Shown piece by piece: positions 32,148 through 41,745 of a stretch of 64,000 bases of DNA. The stretch lies in contig JAFYOU010000036.1 in NCBI GenBank assembly GCA_017560095.1, forward strand, positions 124,001 to 188,000, read 5' to 3'. Position 1 is the first letter of the stretch. Every line of letters begins with the position of its first letter. Source of the stretch: Candidatus Gastranaerophilales bacterium. GTDB taxonomy: Bacteria > Cyanobacteriota > Vampirovibrionia > Gastranaerophilales > Gastranaerophilaceae. A program made the position numbers and the translations under genes. A model generated the notes under the pieces. It was given only the letters and a program-made list of their open reading frames with translations, ran no database searches and was not told the DNA's origin.

Positions 32148-34281
32148 TTACTTGGCTCAGATATTCTTTTAATTCTTTTATTCTTGAAGATGAAAAATTA
32201 GTCATTTCATCATTTTCATTTCCTTTTAAAGAAATGAATTTTTCATAATTTTTAACAGCTTCATCATATTTTTCAGCGTTATCAAGTGCAACAGCTAGTG
32301 AATAATATGCAGGAGCAAAACTTGAATCTTTTGAAATTAACGCTCTATATTGTTTAATTGCATCTTGAGGTTTTTTCATTTCTTCTAAAATTAAGCCTTT
32401 ATAATACATTGCATAGCTATCATTTGGTTTTTTAGTTAAATAAGAATCTAAAATAGCAAATGATTTTCCGTATTGAGCTTGTTCATATAAAGAAATCGCC
32501 TCTTGCAATTGGGCCGAATATTCAGTTTCATAAATTGAATTTAATAAATCTTGTGCATTTTTGTTTGCTTTATCATAAGATAAAATTTTATTTAACATTG
32601 CTTTAGCATTTGCTATATCATTTAAACTATAATAAGCCCAAGCACTATTTGATAATACTTCCAAGTTATTTGGTTCTTTTTTAAGTACTTCTTGATAATA
32701 TTTATTAGCAGTTGCATAATCTTGAAGTTGCCAATAGCAACTTGCAATTGCCATATTTACCTCAAGAGTTTTATTTTCAATTTCTAAATATTTAGAAATT
32801 GCACTTTGATAATTTTTTTGTTCATAAAATTTGGTTGCAGTTGCATAAATAGAGCTTGAATTATAGTTTTTAATATCTGCTAAATATGTTTTTAACTTTT
32901 GATTATTTGGCAAAACCAACAAACCTTTTTGACAAACTTCATTCGCGCTTTTGTAATCTTGCTCTTCAATATAAATTTGGGCCAAATTTAAATAAACTTC
33001 TTCTTTAGCTGGATTAAGCGTAAGCGCTTTTCTATAATATTCAAGCGCTAATGCATTATTTTTATTTTTATGAAGTTCTAGCGCATAATTAAATTGAGCT
33101 TCATAACTATTTGGATTATGTGCAGCTTTTTTACCTAAATAATTTCGAAGTTTTTCTCCTGAAAAATTATTCATAACAATATCTTCGATATTTGCTTTCG
33201 CATTATTATTATTTGGATTTAAAGCCAAAAGTTGCTCGTATGTACTTAATGCTTCATCATATCTCATTAATTCTCTTAGCGCTGTTGCTTTATATTCTAA
33301 AACATCAATTTTAGAAGGATTTTTAGCCAAGATTTTATCGTAAACATTAAGTGCTCCTTGATGATTCTTTTGCGCGACATACAAAGAAGCCAAATTATAC
33401 ATAATAACTTCATCATCTGGATTCAATTGATATGCTTTTTGATATTGGGCGCGAGCAGCTTCTAAATTTCCTTGTTTTTGATAAATTGCACCTAAATTAA
33501 TGTACCCTTGAGCATTATTAGGGGAATCAACTACGCTTTGCGTCCATTTATTTTCCAAAATTTCCATTAATTCAGGGCTTTTATCCCCATATTGAAGCGC
33601 AAGGTTATATTGTTCCATACTTGCTTCATAATTTTTAGCACTATCTAACATAACTCCATACATAAAATGCAATTTTGCATTTTTAGGATTAATGTTAATT
33701 GCTTCTTTCATATAATCCATTCCTTGAGAAAGATTATTTAAATTTTTATAAATATTTCCAAGATTTTCATAAACTATTTCTTTATATTGAGAATTTTTTA
33801 ATTGCTGAAAATCATATCCAGAAGCTGCAAGTTCTCCTTGAGCTTTCAACGCTTTAGCATTTTGCAAACGAGATTGAGGATTTTGAGAGATTGCTAATTT
33901 TTTTTCAAGAGAATTAATCTCGTTAAAAATCGAATTTGCTAAATTTGCATCAATTCCATTATTCCAATATTTAGCATAAAAATATGCATTTTTATAATCA
34001 ACTAAAGCTTTTTTTGCCTCTTTTGTGGTTTTATGAAAGTATTGTGCACGAGCATAATAAGCATTTACAAGCGCATTTTGTATAGTTTCATCATAAGGAG
34101 AAAATCTTAAAACTTTTCTAAACTCAGAAATTGCAGAAGAAAATTGTTGATTTTTTAAATATTGCATTCCATTTGAATAATAAGCACTATATCTTTGTAT
34201 ATCTCTTTGAGAAACATCAGCTAAAACATTTGAACTCAAAAACAAGGCAATACCAATAGCTAAAACAATTCTTTTTTTCAT
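32131..34281 (-). CDS. Exported TPR-repeat protein
   Basis: A 716-residue protein with signal peptide (1-21, LFLSSNVLA). The rest is made of about fourteen tetratricopeptide repeats (for example YKEIVYENLGNIYKNLNN, AQGYINLGAIYQKQGN, AQFNYALELHKNKNN, with the usual A-x-Y-x-LG pattern). Such solenoids hold protein complexes together, here presumably in the periplasm or outside the cell. The ATG at 34281 is preceded by GGGG at good spacing; a TTG one codon earlier is less likely. It begins the TPR-dus-GIY-YIG run. Confidence 0.9.
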   Translation of the reverse strand: MKKRIVLAIGIALFLSSNVLADVSQRDIQRYSAYYSNGMQYLKNQQFSSAISEFRKVLRFSPYDETIQNALVNAYYARAQYFHKTTKEAKKALVDYKNAYFYAKYWNNGIDANLANSIFNEINSLEKKLAISQNPQSRLQNAKALKAQGELAASGYDFQQLKNSQYKEIVYENLGNIYKNLNNLSQGMDYMKEAININPKNAKLHFMYGVMLDSAKNYEASMEQYNLALQYGDKSPELMEILENKWTQSVVDSPNNAQGYINLGAIYQKQGNLEAARAQYQKAYQLNPDDEVIMYNLASLYVAQKNHQGALNVYDKILAKNPSKIDVLEYKATALRELMRYDEALSTYEQLLALNPNNNNAKANIEDIVMNNFSGEKLRNYLGKKAAHNPNSYEAQFNYALELHKNKNNALALEYYRKALTLNPAKEEVYLNLAQIYIEEQDYKSANEVCQKGLLVLPNNQKLKTYLADIKNYNSSSIYATATKFYEQKNYQSAISKYLEIENKTLEVNMAIASCYWQLQDYATANKYYQEVLKKEPNNLEVLSNSAWAYYSLNDIANAKAMLNKILSYDKANKNAQDLLNSIYETEYSAQLQEAISLYEQAQYGKSFAILDSYLTKKPNDSYAMYYKGLILEEMKKPQDAIKQYRALISKDSSFAPAYYSLAVALDNAEKYDEAVKNYEKFISLKGNENDEMTNFSSSRIKELKEYLSQVNGSQK

Positions 34282-34407
34282 CAATTTTCCCCAATTAAAT
34301 GCTTACTTATTATACAACAATTAATTTTTTTGTAATAGCGCAATAAGATTAAATTTGCCTAAGATTGCGTTTTCTTTTATAATTAATACAATCAAAGGAG
34401 GGGAAAT

Positions 34408-35277
34408 ATGAAAGGTATAATTTTAGCAGCGGGTGCAGGTTCAAGATTATATCCGGCAAGTCTTCCTATATCTAAAATTTTACTTCCGGTTTATGACAAA
34501 CCAATGATTTATTATCCAATAACAACTTTATTGTTAGCTGGAATTAAAGATATTTTAATCATTACAAGTCCTTCTGATATTGATAACTTCAAAAAAGTTT
34601 TAGGGGATGGCTCTCAAATTGGTGTTAAATTTTCTTATGCCATTCAAGAAGTTCCAAAAGGCATAGCTGAAAGCTTTTTAATCGCTGAGAATTTTATTCA
34701 AAATGAACCTGTAGCATTAATTTTAGGCGATAATATTTTCCATGGCTTTGGATTTTCTTCAATGTTAAAAGAGGTTGGCTCAAGAACTCAAGGAGCAACT
34801 GTTTTTGGTTATTCAGTTAACGATCCTGAAAGATTTGGGGTTGTTGAATTTGATAAAACAGGAAAAGCGATTTCTATTGAAGAAAAACCACTTCAACCAA
34901 AATCAAATTATGCAGTAACTGGTTTATATTTTTATGACAACAAAGTTGTTGAATATGCAAAAACTCTACAACCTTCTGCTAGAGGTGAATTGGAAATTAC
35001 CGATTTAAATAAAATTTATTTAGAAAAAAATAATTTAAAAGTTGAAATTCTAGGAAGAGGCTTTGCTTGGCTTGACACTGGAACTTTTGAAAGTTTATTA
35101 CAAGCAGCTAATTTTGTTCAATCGATGGAAATTAATACTGGTATGAAAATTGCTTCAATCGAAGAAGTGGCTTGCAGAATGGGTTATATTTCATCTGAAC
35201 AATTAAAAGAATTATCTAAAAAATACAAGCAAAATGGTTATGGAAAATATTTAGAAAAAATGGCTAATTTAATATAA
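34408..35277 (+). CDS. rfbA: Glucose-1-phosphate thymidylyltransferase
   Basis: A 289-residue nucleotidyltransferase making dTDP-glucose, the first step to dTDP-rhamnose. The N-terminal [16 protein letters not shown] and [16 protein letters not shown] are diagnostic. [11 protein letters not shown] (metal Asp), EEKPLQPKS and [19 protein letters not shown] are all conserved. AGGAGGGG precedes the ATG. The rmlB, rmlC and rmlD genes are not beside it. Confidence 0.93.
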   Translation: MKGIILAAGAGSRLYPASLPISKILLPVYDKPMIYYPITTLLLAGIKDILIITSPSDIDNFKKVLGDGSQIGVKFSYAIQEVPKGIAESFLIAENFIQNEPVALILGDNIFHGFGFSSMLKEVGSRTQGATVFGYSVNDPERFGVVEFDKTGKAISIEEKPLQPKSNYAVTGLYFYDNKVVEYAKTLQPSARGELEITDLNKIYLEKNNLKVEILGRGFAWLDTGTFESLLQAANFVQSMEINTGMKIASIEEVACRMGYISSEQLKELSKKYKQNGYGKYLEKMANLI

Positions 35278-36997
35278 AACCAATTTCATTTGCACGTTTT
35301 TCAAATTTTTCATCAACTATTTTTTGGAAACAATCAATACAATCTGCATGACCTAAGTTTACGGCACAATAAAGCAAACATTGATAAATTCTATTTAAAT
35401 AATTAATATCTACACCTTGAGCATAAATTATACAGTTATTAATATTTACATATAATGGTTTTTCCTCCATTTGTTTTTGCATATATATTTTTATTGTTTT
35501 TATAGCTTCAGGATTATTTTTTAAACTTTCAGGTAAACAATTATGTAAATTTTGATTTTTTAAACTTTCCATAATATCTACAATTGCAAGCATATATGTA
35601 TCAGCTATTAAATCTTCCAACCTTGGTTGCAAAGCAAAAAAATCATCCATTATTTTCACTGATTTTTTTTCAACTTCTTTAATTAAAGCTGAATCCGTTT
35701 TTGTTTTGTCTTTTCCTATATATATTATTCCTTCAGCAAAAGTATAATCATCAGGATTTAATCCTTTTTCTTTTACCCAAGTATTTAATTTTTCCCTTAC
35801 TTTGGTAGGAAAATTACTAAAAATATATCTTTTTCCAGGAATATTAACAAATCCAAGTTTTTCTTTCATAGATATTTTATTTTGTTGGAATCCTGCTTTA
35901 ATTTCTCCTAAATGCGCATAACCTTTTTTAACAGCAACAGAAAATTTTTCTTTTGCCCACGTATTTCTTTCCCAAAACTCCTTTAATATTTTTTGCTGTT
36001 CCTTATTAATTTCTGGCAAATTAGCCAATTCTTCAGGAGAAATATCAATATTATTTTTACGCATAGCTCGTTTTATAGCTCTTAAAACACTTTTACCTTC
36101 TTCGGTATTATTCCAAGCATGGAGCATAACTTCTTTCATCTCTTGTGCGCGTTCAGGATGTTCTTGATAATATCTGATTTGCCTTTTTGATAATTCAAAT
36201 AATGACTCAGGATGCTCTTGATAATATCTTTTTAGTGCTGCAGAAATATGTTGTTTATGAGATTCGGTTAATGGGCCTCTTGGAATGTAAACAGGTTCAC
36301 CTTCTTGTTGTTGTTTTTTAATTTCTTTAGCTTCTTTTAAACGATTAGACATTTCAGAAGTAAACTTTTCATTATATTCTTTATTAGAAAGTTTTAATAC
36401 AGAAGCATATCTTTTATCCATTAAAGGAATGTTTAGTTTTTCTAATGTATATCTTAGCTGAATTCCTTTTTTATCTTGAGATAAATCAGCAATATAGCTA
36501 GACAAACCATTTAAAGAAAATCCTTGCCCCCAATAAAGCTTAATTAATTGCAAAGTTAAATCTTCATTATTTGCAAAAATTTCATTTTCACCTGATTGAA
36601 ATTTACCAATAAAACTATCATCTTTTGCAACAACATCAAAAGCAGAGTTAACATCCATAAACTCAGGATACTTTTCTTTTAATTCATCAAGCGTATAGCA
36701 ATCTAAAATGCCTTTGTATTTTTCAAAATGAATATCATAAAGTGTTTTATTTTCAGGATTTCCTTTTTCTATTTCTGCTAAAACCATTTCTTGAATATCA
36801 AAAGGATATTGTTCATCGTTTAATTGTTTAAAGGTTTCAGCAAGATTTATACTGTATCCACCCATAAAAGCAAGATATTGCACAGTTGTTGGTAATAATA
36901 ATTCTTGTTTTTGGATTGAATTATATTGCTTTTCATTTTTATTTATTCTTAAATTTTGAATTTTAAAATTATTTAAATTATTTGTTAATACTTTCAT
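35264..36997 (-). CDS. Large protein with NUMOD3-like repeats, function unknown
   Basis: A 577-residue protein, soluble, with no signal peptide. The N-terminal third ([23 protein letters not shown], then [14 protein letters not shown]) is unassigned. Residues about 240-330 hold Lys/Arg/His-rich helices resembling the nuclease-associated modular domain NUMOD3 ([21 protein letters not shown]), with RYYQEHPE repeated about 25 residues later, and a third similar unit around [19 protein letters not shown]. No nuclease domain is seen. The C-terminus has a compact unit with several Cys ([17 protein letters not shown]). DNA binding is an inference. It overlaps rfbA by 14 bases. Confidence 0.7.
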   Translation of the reverse strand: MKVLTNNLNNFKIQNLRINKNEKQYNSIQKQELLLPTTVQYLAFMGGYSINLAETFKQLNDEQYPFDIQEMVLAEIEKGNPENKTLYDIHFEKYKGILDCYTLDELKEKYPEFMDVNSAFDVVAKDDSFIGKFQSGENEIFANNEDLTLQLIKLYWGQGFSLNGLSSYIADLSQDKKGIQLRYTLEKLNIPLMDKRYASVLKLSNKEYNEKFTSEMSNRLKEAKEIKKQQQEGEPVYIPRGPLTESHKQHISAALKRYYQEHPESLFELSKRQIRYYQEHPERAQEMKEVMLHAWNNTEEGKSVLRAIKRAMRKNNIDISPEELANLPEINKEQQKILKEFWERNTWAKEKFSVAVKKGYAHLGEIKAGFQQNKISMKEKLGFVNIPGKRYIFSNFPTKVREKLNTWVKEKGLNPDDYTFAEGIIYIGKDKTKTDSALIKEVEKKSVKIMDDFFALQPRLEDLIADTYMLAIVDIMESLKNQNLHNCLPESLKNNPEAIKTIKIYMQKQMEEKPLYVNINNCIIYAQGVDINYLNRIYQCLLYCAVNLGHADCIDCFQKIVDEKFEKRANEIGFILN

Positions 36998-37175
36998 TTT
37001 TGCTCTTTTCTAATAATTATATAAAGCAAATCAAACTCAAAAATTGCTTGTTAAGAAACATTACAGATCGCAAAGATTTTTTCACAAGCTACTACTACTG
37101 TAGAATTTATGTTTTTTCAAATGTTCTACTCCAATCGTGCTATTTTTCTCGATATACACTTACAAAAACTTCTTG
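36998..37175. other. Spacer without recognised gene
   Basis: The AT-rich interval upstream of the NUMOD3-like gene contains its probable promoter and no frame with a ribosome-binding site. Confidence 0.5.
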
Positions 37176-37192
37176 ATATGGTATAATATACC
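37160..37192 (+). promoter_or_regulatory. Promoter with palindromic -10 region
   Basis: TTACAA (about 37160) and an extended -10 TATGGTATAAT (ending near 37187) are about 16 bases apart. The -10 lies in the perfect palindrome GGTATA-A-TATACC (37180-37192). The lysA promoter has the same ATGGTATAAT core in a palindrome. Confidence 0.5.
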
Positions 37193-37237
37193 CAAAATAA
37201 ATTGTTGTTAGTTGTATATTTTCTCAAGGAGGTTCTT

Positions 37238-37399
37238 ATGTCACTTTCTGTACAAAAGCCAAAGACCCAGACTCCACTTAAATCAAAATTCAATGATGAA
37301 TTTCAACATTATTTGAAAAAACAATGTTTGAAAACAACATTCAATGGATTAGAATTAGAAACTTTTAGTTGGTATAAAAAAGTTCTTGGGTTGGTGTAA
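37238..37399 (+). CDS. 53-residue basic protein, function unknown
   Basis: A strong AAGGAGG 6 bases before the ATG at 37238 fixes the start (a longer frame from 37202 has none). The protein is Lys/Gln/Thr-rich at first (SVQKPKTQTPLKSKF) and then has an aromatic helical end (FQHYLKKQCLKTTFNGLELETFSWYKKVLGLV, quoted as a description of residues 22-53). It has its own promoter and terminator, so it is very likely real. Function not recognised. Confidence 0.75.
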   Translation: MSLSVQKPKTQTPLKSKFNDEFQHYLKKQCLKTTFNGLELETFSWYKKVLGLV

Positions 37400-37412
37400 A
37401 ACAAAATGATTA

Positions 37413-37446
37413 TAAAAAAGCGAGTAACATATAGCTCGCTTTTTTA
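37413..37446 (+). terminator. Terminator of the 53-residue protein gene
   Basis: AAAAAAGCGAG and CTCGCTTTTTT pair perfectly over a 10-base loop. Confidence 0.88.
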
Positions 37447-37478
37447 ACATGCAATTTTTTTTATAATAAAATACCGTT

Positions 37479-38846
37479 ATGGATTTTATTACTAATCTTA
37501 AAAAAATTACTTCCGGTGTTCTTCATAAAAATGAAGATATTTATGTTTATGCTCATGATACATCTCAAAATCCAAAAAAATTAATTTTGCCTTTAGCTGT
37601 TGTTTTTCCGAAAGATACTACTGAAGTTTCATCTATTGCTAAATTATGCAATAAATATAATATATCAATAGTTCCTCGTGCCCAAGGAACAAATCATTGC
37701 GGAGGAACTCGTCCAGTCGAAAATTGCATTATCATGCATTTTTCAAAAATGAATAAAATTATTGAAATAGATAGTGAAAATTTAATCGCTATTGTTGAAC
37801 CAAACGTTGTAATTGGTGATTTAAATAAAGAATTAGATAAATTAAATTTATTTTTTCCACCCGACCCATCTAATTTAGCAGTTTCTACCATAGGTGGTGC
37901 AATTGCACTTAATGCAGGAGGTCCTCGAACTTTTAAATACGGAAATACTAAAGATTATATTATTAATTTAGAAATAGTTTTGGCAAATGGCGAAATTATA
38001 GAAACTTCAAAAAATATAGCTAAAAATGTAACAGGTTATAATTTAACTTCTCTTTTTATAAGTTCAGAAGGAACGCTTGGAATAATCACCAAAGCAACAT
38101 TGAAATTAATTCCAAAACCTCAGACAAGACTTTTAACTTTAGCTTATTTTGATAATTTAATTACAGCTACAAAATGCGTTAATTCAATTATAAATAGTGG
38201 CTTTAGACCATCAACATTAGATTTAATTGATAAATTCACTATTCAAACAATTGAAAAATTTAATCCTTGTAATTTAAAAACCGATAGCGAAGCTATGCTT
38301 TTAATTGAATTAGATGGCTTTGAACAATGTGTAAAACATGAACTAACTATATTAAAAGAAATTCTAGAAAAATCAGGCGCAAATTCAATTATTCAAGCAA
38401 AAAATGATATTGAAAATGAAAATATTTGGCGTGCGAGAAGAAGTGCTTTTTCTGCTTTATCACAACTTAAACCAAACGTAATAACAGAAGATATTGTAGT
38501 TCCAAAATCAAAAATCGTTGATTTTGTTTTAAAAACTCAAGAATTAGCAAAAAAATATTCAATTATTACTGCCATAATGGGTCATGCCGGAGATGGTAAT
38601 ATTCATCCTAATTTTGCGCTAAATTTAGAAAATACTATCGAAAAAAATAATTTTGAAAAACTAAAAGATGAATTATTCAATTATGCAATTTCCATTGGGG
38701 CAACTTTATCAGGCGAACATGGAATAGGCACTCAAAAACAAAAATATCTCCCAATGGTTTTAAATAAAAATGCTCATAATTTAATGAAAAAGATTAAAAT
38801 TCTATTAGACCCAAAAGATATTTTAAATACAGGAAAATCAATTTAA
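37479..38846 (+). CDS. glcD: FAD-linked oxidase, GlcD/D-lactate dehydrogenase type
   Basis: A 455-residue FAD enzyme that oxidises a 2-hydroxyacid such as glycolate or D-lactate. The PCMH-type FAD domain (about 40-215: VPRAQGTNHCGG, PDPSNLAVSTIGGAIALNAGG, NVTGYNLTSLFISSEGTLGII) is followed by the FAD-oxidase C-terminal domain with IMGHAGDGNIHPNF and SGEHGIGTQK. No iron-sulfur partner (GlcF) is next to it. TATAAT lies only 13 bases before the ATG and no Shine-Dalgarno is visible, so the message may be nearly leaderless. Confidence 0.9.
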   Translation: MDFITNLKKITSGVLHKNEDIYVYAHDTSQNPKKLILPLAVVFPKDTTEVSSIAKLCNKYNISIVPRAQGTNHCGGTRPVENCIIMHFSKMNKIIEIDSENLIAIVEPNVVIGDLNKELDKLNLFFPPDPSNLAVSTIGGAIALNAGGPRTFKYGNTKDYIINLEIVLANGEIIETSKNIAKNVTGYNLTSLFISSEGTLGIITKATLKLIPKPQTRLLTLAYFDNLITATKCVNSIINSGFRPSTLDLIDKFTIQTIEKFNPCNLKTDSEAMLLIELDGFEQCVKHELTILKEILEKSGANSIIQAKNDIENENIWRARRSAFSALSQLKPNVITEDIVVPKSKIVDFVLKTQELAKKYSIITAIMGHAGDGNIHPNFALNLENTIEKNNFEKLKDELFNYAISIGATLSGEHGIGTQKQKYLPMVLNKNAHNLMKKIKILLDPKDILNTGKSI

Positions 38847-38847
38847 A

Positions 38848-40167
38848 ATGAATAAATTAAAAGAATTTAAAGAAATTGTTTTAAATTTAATAAAATTATC
38901 TTTGCCAATTTTAGGCGGAAATATTTCGCATATTTTAGTAAGCTTTGCAGATAACGCTGTTGCTGGTAGATATTCTACTTTAGCACTTGGATCAATTAGT
39001 GTTGCAAGCGCCATTGTAATGACAGTAACAATTGGAGCAATTGGCTTAATTTTAAGTGTAAGTCCTGTTATATCAAATTTAAGAGGAAAAAATGAGCCTG
39101 CTAAAAAATATTTTAAATTAACTGTTTTATTTTCAATATTAATTTCAATTCCTTTTTTCTTAATTTTATTAGGAATCAATAATTGTATTAATTTTATTGG
39201 CTTAAGTCCAGATATGACTCCATATGTCAAAGAATATATTTCAATTTGTTCTTGGACAATTTTTCCTGCGGCTATTTTTGTTGCAATAAAAGAATTTTTA
39301 CAAGCTTATGAAAAAGTTATTTTTGCCAATGTTTTAATGCTTTTAATGGTATTTTTAAATTTATTTTTAAATATTATATTAACTTTTGGGTTTAAATTTG
39401 GAACTTATATAATTCCTGAGTTAGGAGTTGTTGGTTTATCCATAGCAACATTGATTTCTAAAACTTTAATTACAATTTTTATGCTTTTATATTGTTTAAA
39501 ATTATTTAAAGGTACTTTTGAGTTTTCCAAAAATTACATTAAAGATTTAATCAAGACTGGCGTACCAATTAGCGCAGCAATATTTTTTGAATTTTTAGGA
39601 TTTAATTTAACTGCTGTTTTAATTGGAAAATTTAGTGCATTATTTGCTGCTGTGCATAATATCATTTTATCAATTGCAAATTGCACTTTTATGATTGTTT
39701 TATCAATAGCTAATGCTGCAAGTATTAAAATTGGCTTTTATAATGGCAAAAAAGATAAACAAAATATAATTAAATATTCCTTGGCTAATATTTTTCTTGT
39801 AATTTGCGTTTGTATAGTTTCTTTTCTAATTCTAGGTAATTTTTCTGAGCAAATTGCAAAAATATTTTCAACAGATAGTGAGGTTATTACACTAACTCAA
39901 AAAATAATGATCATAGCTATGACTTTTTTATTTTTTGATGGTGTCCAAGGGGCTTGTGTTGGCATTTTAAAAGGATTGAAAGATACAAAAATAATAGCTT
40001 TTACAATGTTGACAGGCTATATTTTGATTGCAATTCCATTAGGAATGTATTTAGCTTATTTTAAAAATATTATTCTAGAAGGTTTTTGGATGGGTTTAGC
40101 ATTAGCACTTTTATTCGCAGCAATTGTCACATCAACAAAAGTAATTTATAATATTAAGAAAATGTAA
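38848..40167 (+). CDS. MATE-family multidrug/metabolite efflux protein
   Basis: A 439-residue membrane protein with twelve predicted helices in two similar halves. The beginning (LIKLSLPILGGNISHILVSFADNAVAGRYST) and LKGLKDTKIIAF in the second half are typical of the MATE family, which exports cationic compounds against a sodium or proton gradient. It begins one base after the FAD oxidase stop codon and lacks its own clear Shine-Dalgarno, so it is probably expressed by coupling. Confidence 0.9.
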   Translation: MNKLKEFKEIVLNLIKLSLPILGGNISHILVSFADNAVAGRYSTLALGSISVASAIVMTVTIGAIGLILSVSPVISNLRGKNEPAKKYFKLTVLFSILISIPFFLILLGINNCINFIGLSPDMTPYVKEYISICSWTIFPAAIFVAIKEFLQAYEKVIFANVLMLLMVFLNLFLNIILTFGFKFGTYIIPELGVVGLSIATLISKTLITIFMLLYCLKLFKGTFEFSKNYIKDLIKTGVPISAAIFFEFLGFNLTAVLIGKFSALFAAVHNIILSIANCTFMIVLSIANAASIKIGFYNGKKDKQNIIKYSLANIFLVICVCIVSFLILGNFSEQIAKIFSTDSEVITLTQKIMIIAMTFLFFDGVQGACVGILKGLKDTKIIAFTMLTGYILIAIPLGMYLAYFKNIILEGFWMGLALALLFAAIVTSTKVIYNIKKM

Positions 40168-40169
40168 TA

Positions 40170-40193
40170 TTAAATTAAAGTTTTTTAATTTAA
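40170..40193 (+). promoter_or_regulatory. AT-only hairpin between MATE and HD-GYP genes
   Basis: TTAAATTAAA and TTTAATTTAA pair perfectly over GTTT. The stem has no GC pair, so a strong terminator is unlikely; it could slow read-through. Confidence 0.35.
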
Positions 40194-40229
40194 TGCCGTT
40201 ATAGGTCATAGAACAACGAGGATAGTTTT

Positions 40230-41333
40230 GTGTTAAATGTAAAAAATGACCTGATTTTAAATAGTGTTGGAGATTTAATTAGCGCAACAAGCGTTCATAA
40301 TGAGCATACAATTTTAATTGTTGATGATGAAATAAATAATCTTCAACTTTTAAAAAGAACTTTCAGGGGGAAATACAAAATTTTAACTGCTTCAAATGGA
40401 CTTGAAGGATTAGAAACCCTCAAAAATAATTTAGATGATATTTGCTTAATTGTTTCAGACCACAAAATGCCAATAATGGAAGGAACAAAATTTCTAGAAG
40501 AAGCAAATATAATTGCACCTGATGTAATAAAAATTCTTTTAACAGGTTTTTCTGATATTGAAATTATTACAGATGCAGTCAATAAATGTAATTTATTTCA
40601 ATACATTTTAAAACCATTTAACCCCGATGAATTACAAGAAATTGTCCGAAATGGTTTAGATAAATTTGATCTTGCTAGTTCTAAATCTTTAATTTTAAAA
40701 GATTTAAAAGAATTATTTTATAAAACAATCAAATCAATAGCTTCTGCACTTGATGCTAAAGATCCATATACTCATGGACATTCTATGAGAGTTACTTTAT
40801 ATTCAATTATTTTAGCAAAAGAATATAATGTTAAAGAATCAGAATTAGAACATATTGAAACTGCAGGCTTGTTACACGATATTGGCAAAATTGCTATTCC
40901 TCAAGCAATTTTATGCAAGCCCGGAAGATTAACGGATGACGAATTTGCAATTATGAAATCACATCCATCTAATTCAGAAAAATTAATTGCAAGTATTAAA
41001 AAATTACACGAAGTTTCTCCGGGAGTTAAACACCATCACGAAAGATGGGATGGAAAAGGATATCCTGATAATTTAGCTGGAGAAAATATTCCATTTTCCG
41101 CTAGGGTTATTGCTATAGCAGATACATATGATGCTATGACTTCTACTCGCTCTTATCGAAAAGCACTTGATCATGATATAGCTATAGCTGAAATTGAAAA
41201 ATGTGCAGGAACTCAATTTGATCCACAATTAGCTAAAAAATTTGTTGAAATTGAAAATATAATCAAAGGCGCAAAAGAAAATCCTGAAGAATTTTACATG
41301 CAATATTCAACCCTTTATAAAGAAATAAAATAA
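40230..41333 (+). CDS. Response regulator with HD-GYP output domain
   Basis: A 367-residue two-domain regulator. Residues about 27-145 form a receiver domain (VDDEINN, phosphorylated Asp77 in VSDHKMP, TGFSD, KPF). Residues about 165-345 form an HD-GYP domain with LLHDIGK, HHERWDGKGYP and IADTYDAMTS, so c-di-GMP hydrolysis is predicted (Gly-Tyr-Pro is intact). The start is GTG, with GAGGA 8 bases upstream. No histidine kinase is adjacent; the orphan kinase at 9332 is a possible but unproven partner. Confidence 0.92.
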   Translation: MLNVKNDLILNSVGDLISATSVHNEHTILIVDDEINNLQLLKRTFRGKYKILTASNGLEGLETLKNNLDDICLIVSDHKMPIMEGTKFLEEANIIAPDVIKILLTGFSDIEIITDAVNKCNLFQYILKPFNPDELQEIVRNGLDKFDLASSKSLILKDLKELFYKTIKSIASALDAKDPYTHGHSMRVTLYSIILAKEYNVKESELEHIETAGLLHDIGKIAIPQAILCKPGRLTDDEFAIMKSHPSNSEKLIASIKKLHEVSPGVKHHHERWDGKGYPDNLAGENIPFSARVIAIADTYDAMTSTRSYRKALDHDIAIAEIEKCAGTQFDPQLAKKFVEIENIIKGAKENPEEFYMQYSTLYKEIK

Positions 41334-41351
41334 CCCGAAACACACACCTTG

Positions 41352-41402
41352 AAACTCTTTTTAATATATGTTACAATAGTAACATAGAAACGAAAAGAGT
41401 TT
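41352..41402 (+). promoter_or_regulatory. Nested inverted repeats in the 41406 leader
   Basis: An outer pair AAACTCTTTT (41352-41361) / AAAAGAGTTT (41393-41402) encloses TATGTTAC-AATA-GTAACATA (41367-41386). The outer right arm overlaps the Shine-Dalgarno AAAGAG. Either hairpin could affect expression of the small gene. Confidence 0.4.
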
Positions 41403-41405
41403 TTA

Positions 41406-41696
41406 ATGTCTTTTAATTTTGGCCCTATGCAAAATTTATCTAACGTACAAGCAAGCTCCAAATCTACCCCGGGGGGTGGAGGAAACACTGGCTATTTTAA
41501 GCGTGGCAAAAAAGAAGAAGAAAGTTCTAATTTAAGTTTTGCAAAAGATTATCCTGAAGATTCATTTGAAAATGAAGGAAGTTTAGAAGAAATCCAAAAC
41601 CAAAGCTTTATAAGTATAATCAAAAGTCTATTTTTAGATTTTTTTGAAGCAATTAAAAATCTTTTTGTTAAAAAAGAAGACGATATTGAAGAATAA
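41406..41696 (+). CDS. Small acidic protein with amphipathic C-terminal helix, function unknown
   Basis: A 96-residue protein. The N-terminal half is Ser/Gly/Lys-rich and probably unstructured, with a run of four Gly after TP. Residues about 60-85 form a hydrophobic/amphipathic helix (FISIIKSLFLDFFEAIKNLFV) that might lie on a membrane, and the end is acidic (KKEDDIEE). No signal peptide. It lies alone upstream of pgk, 49 bases away. Not recognised. Confidence 0.65.
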   Translation: MSFNFGPMQNLSNVQASSKSTPGGGGNTGYFKRGKKEEESSNLSFAKDYPEDSFENEGSLEEIQNQSFISIIKSLFLDFFEAIKNLFVKKEDDIEE

Positions 41697-41745
41697 TTTT
41701 ATTCATATTAAAATGACCCTATATTTATGAATAAGGAGTTTTAAT

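Noticed and set aside
37000-37140. LexA-like TAGAA...TTCTA element upstream of the NUMOD3-like gene
   Set aside because: The arms are short and the inner bases do not match a known LexA box.
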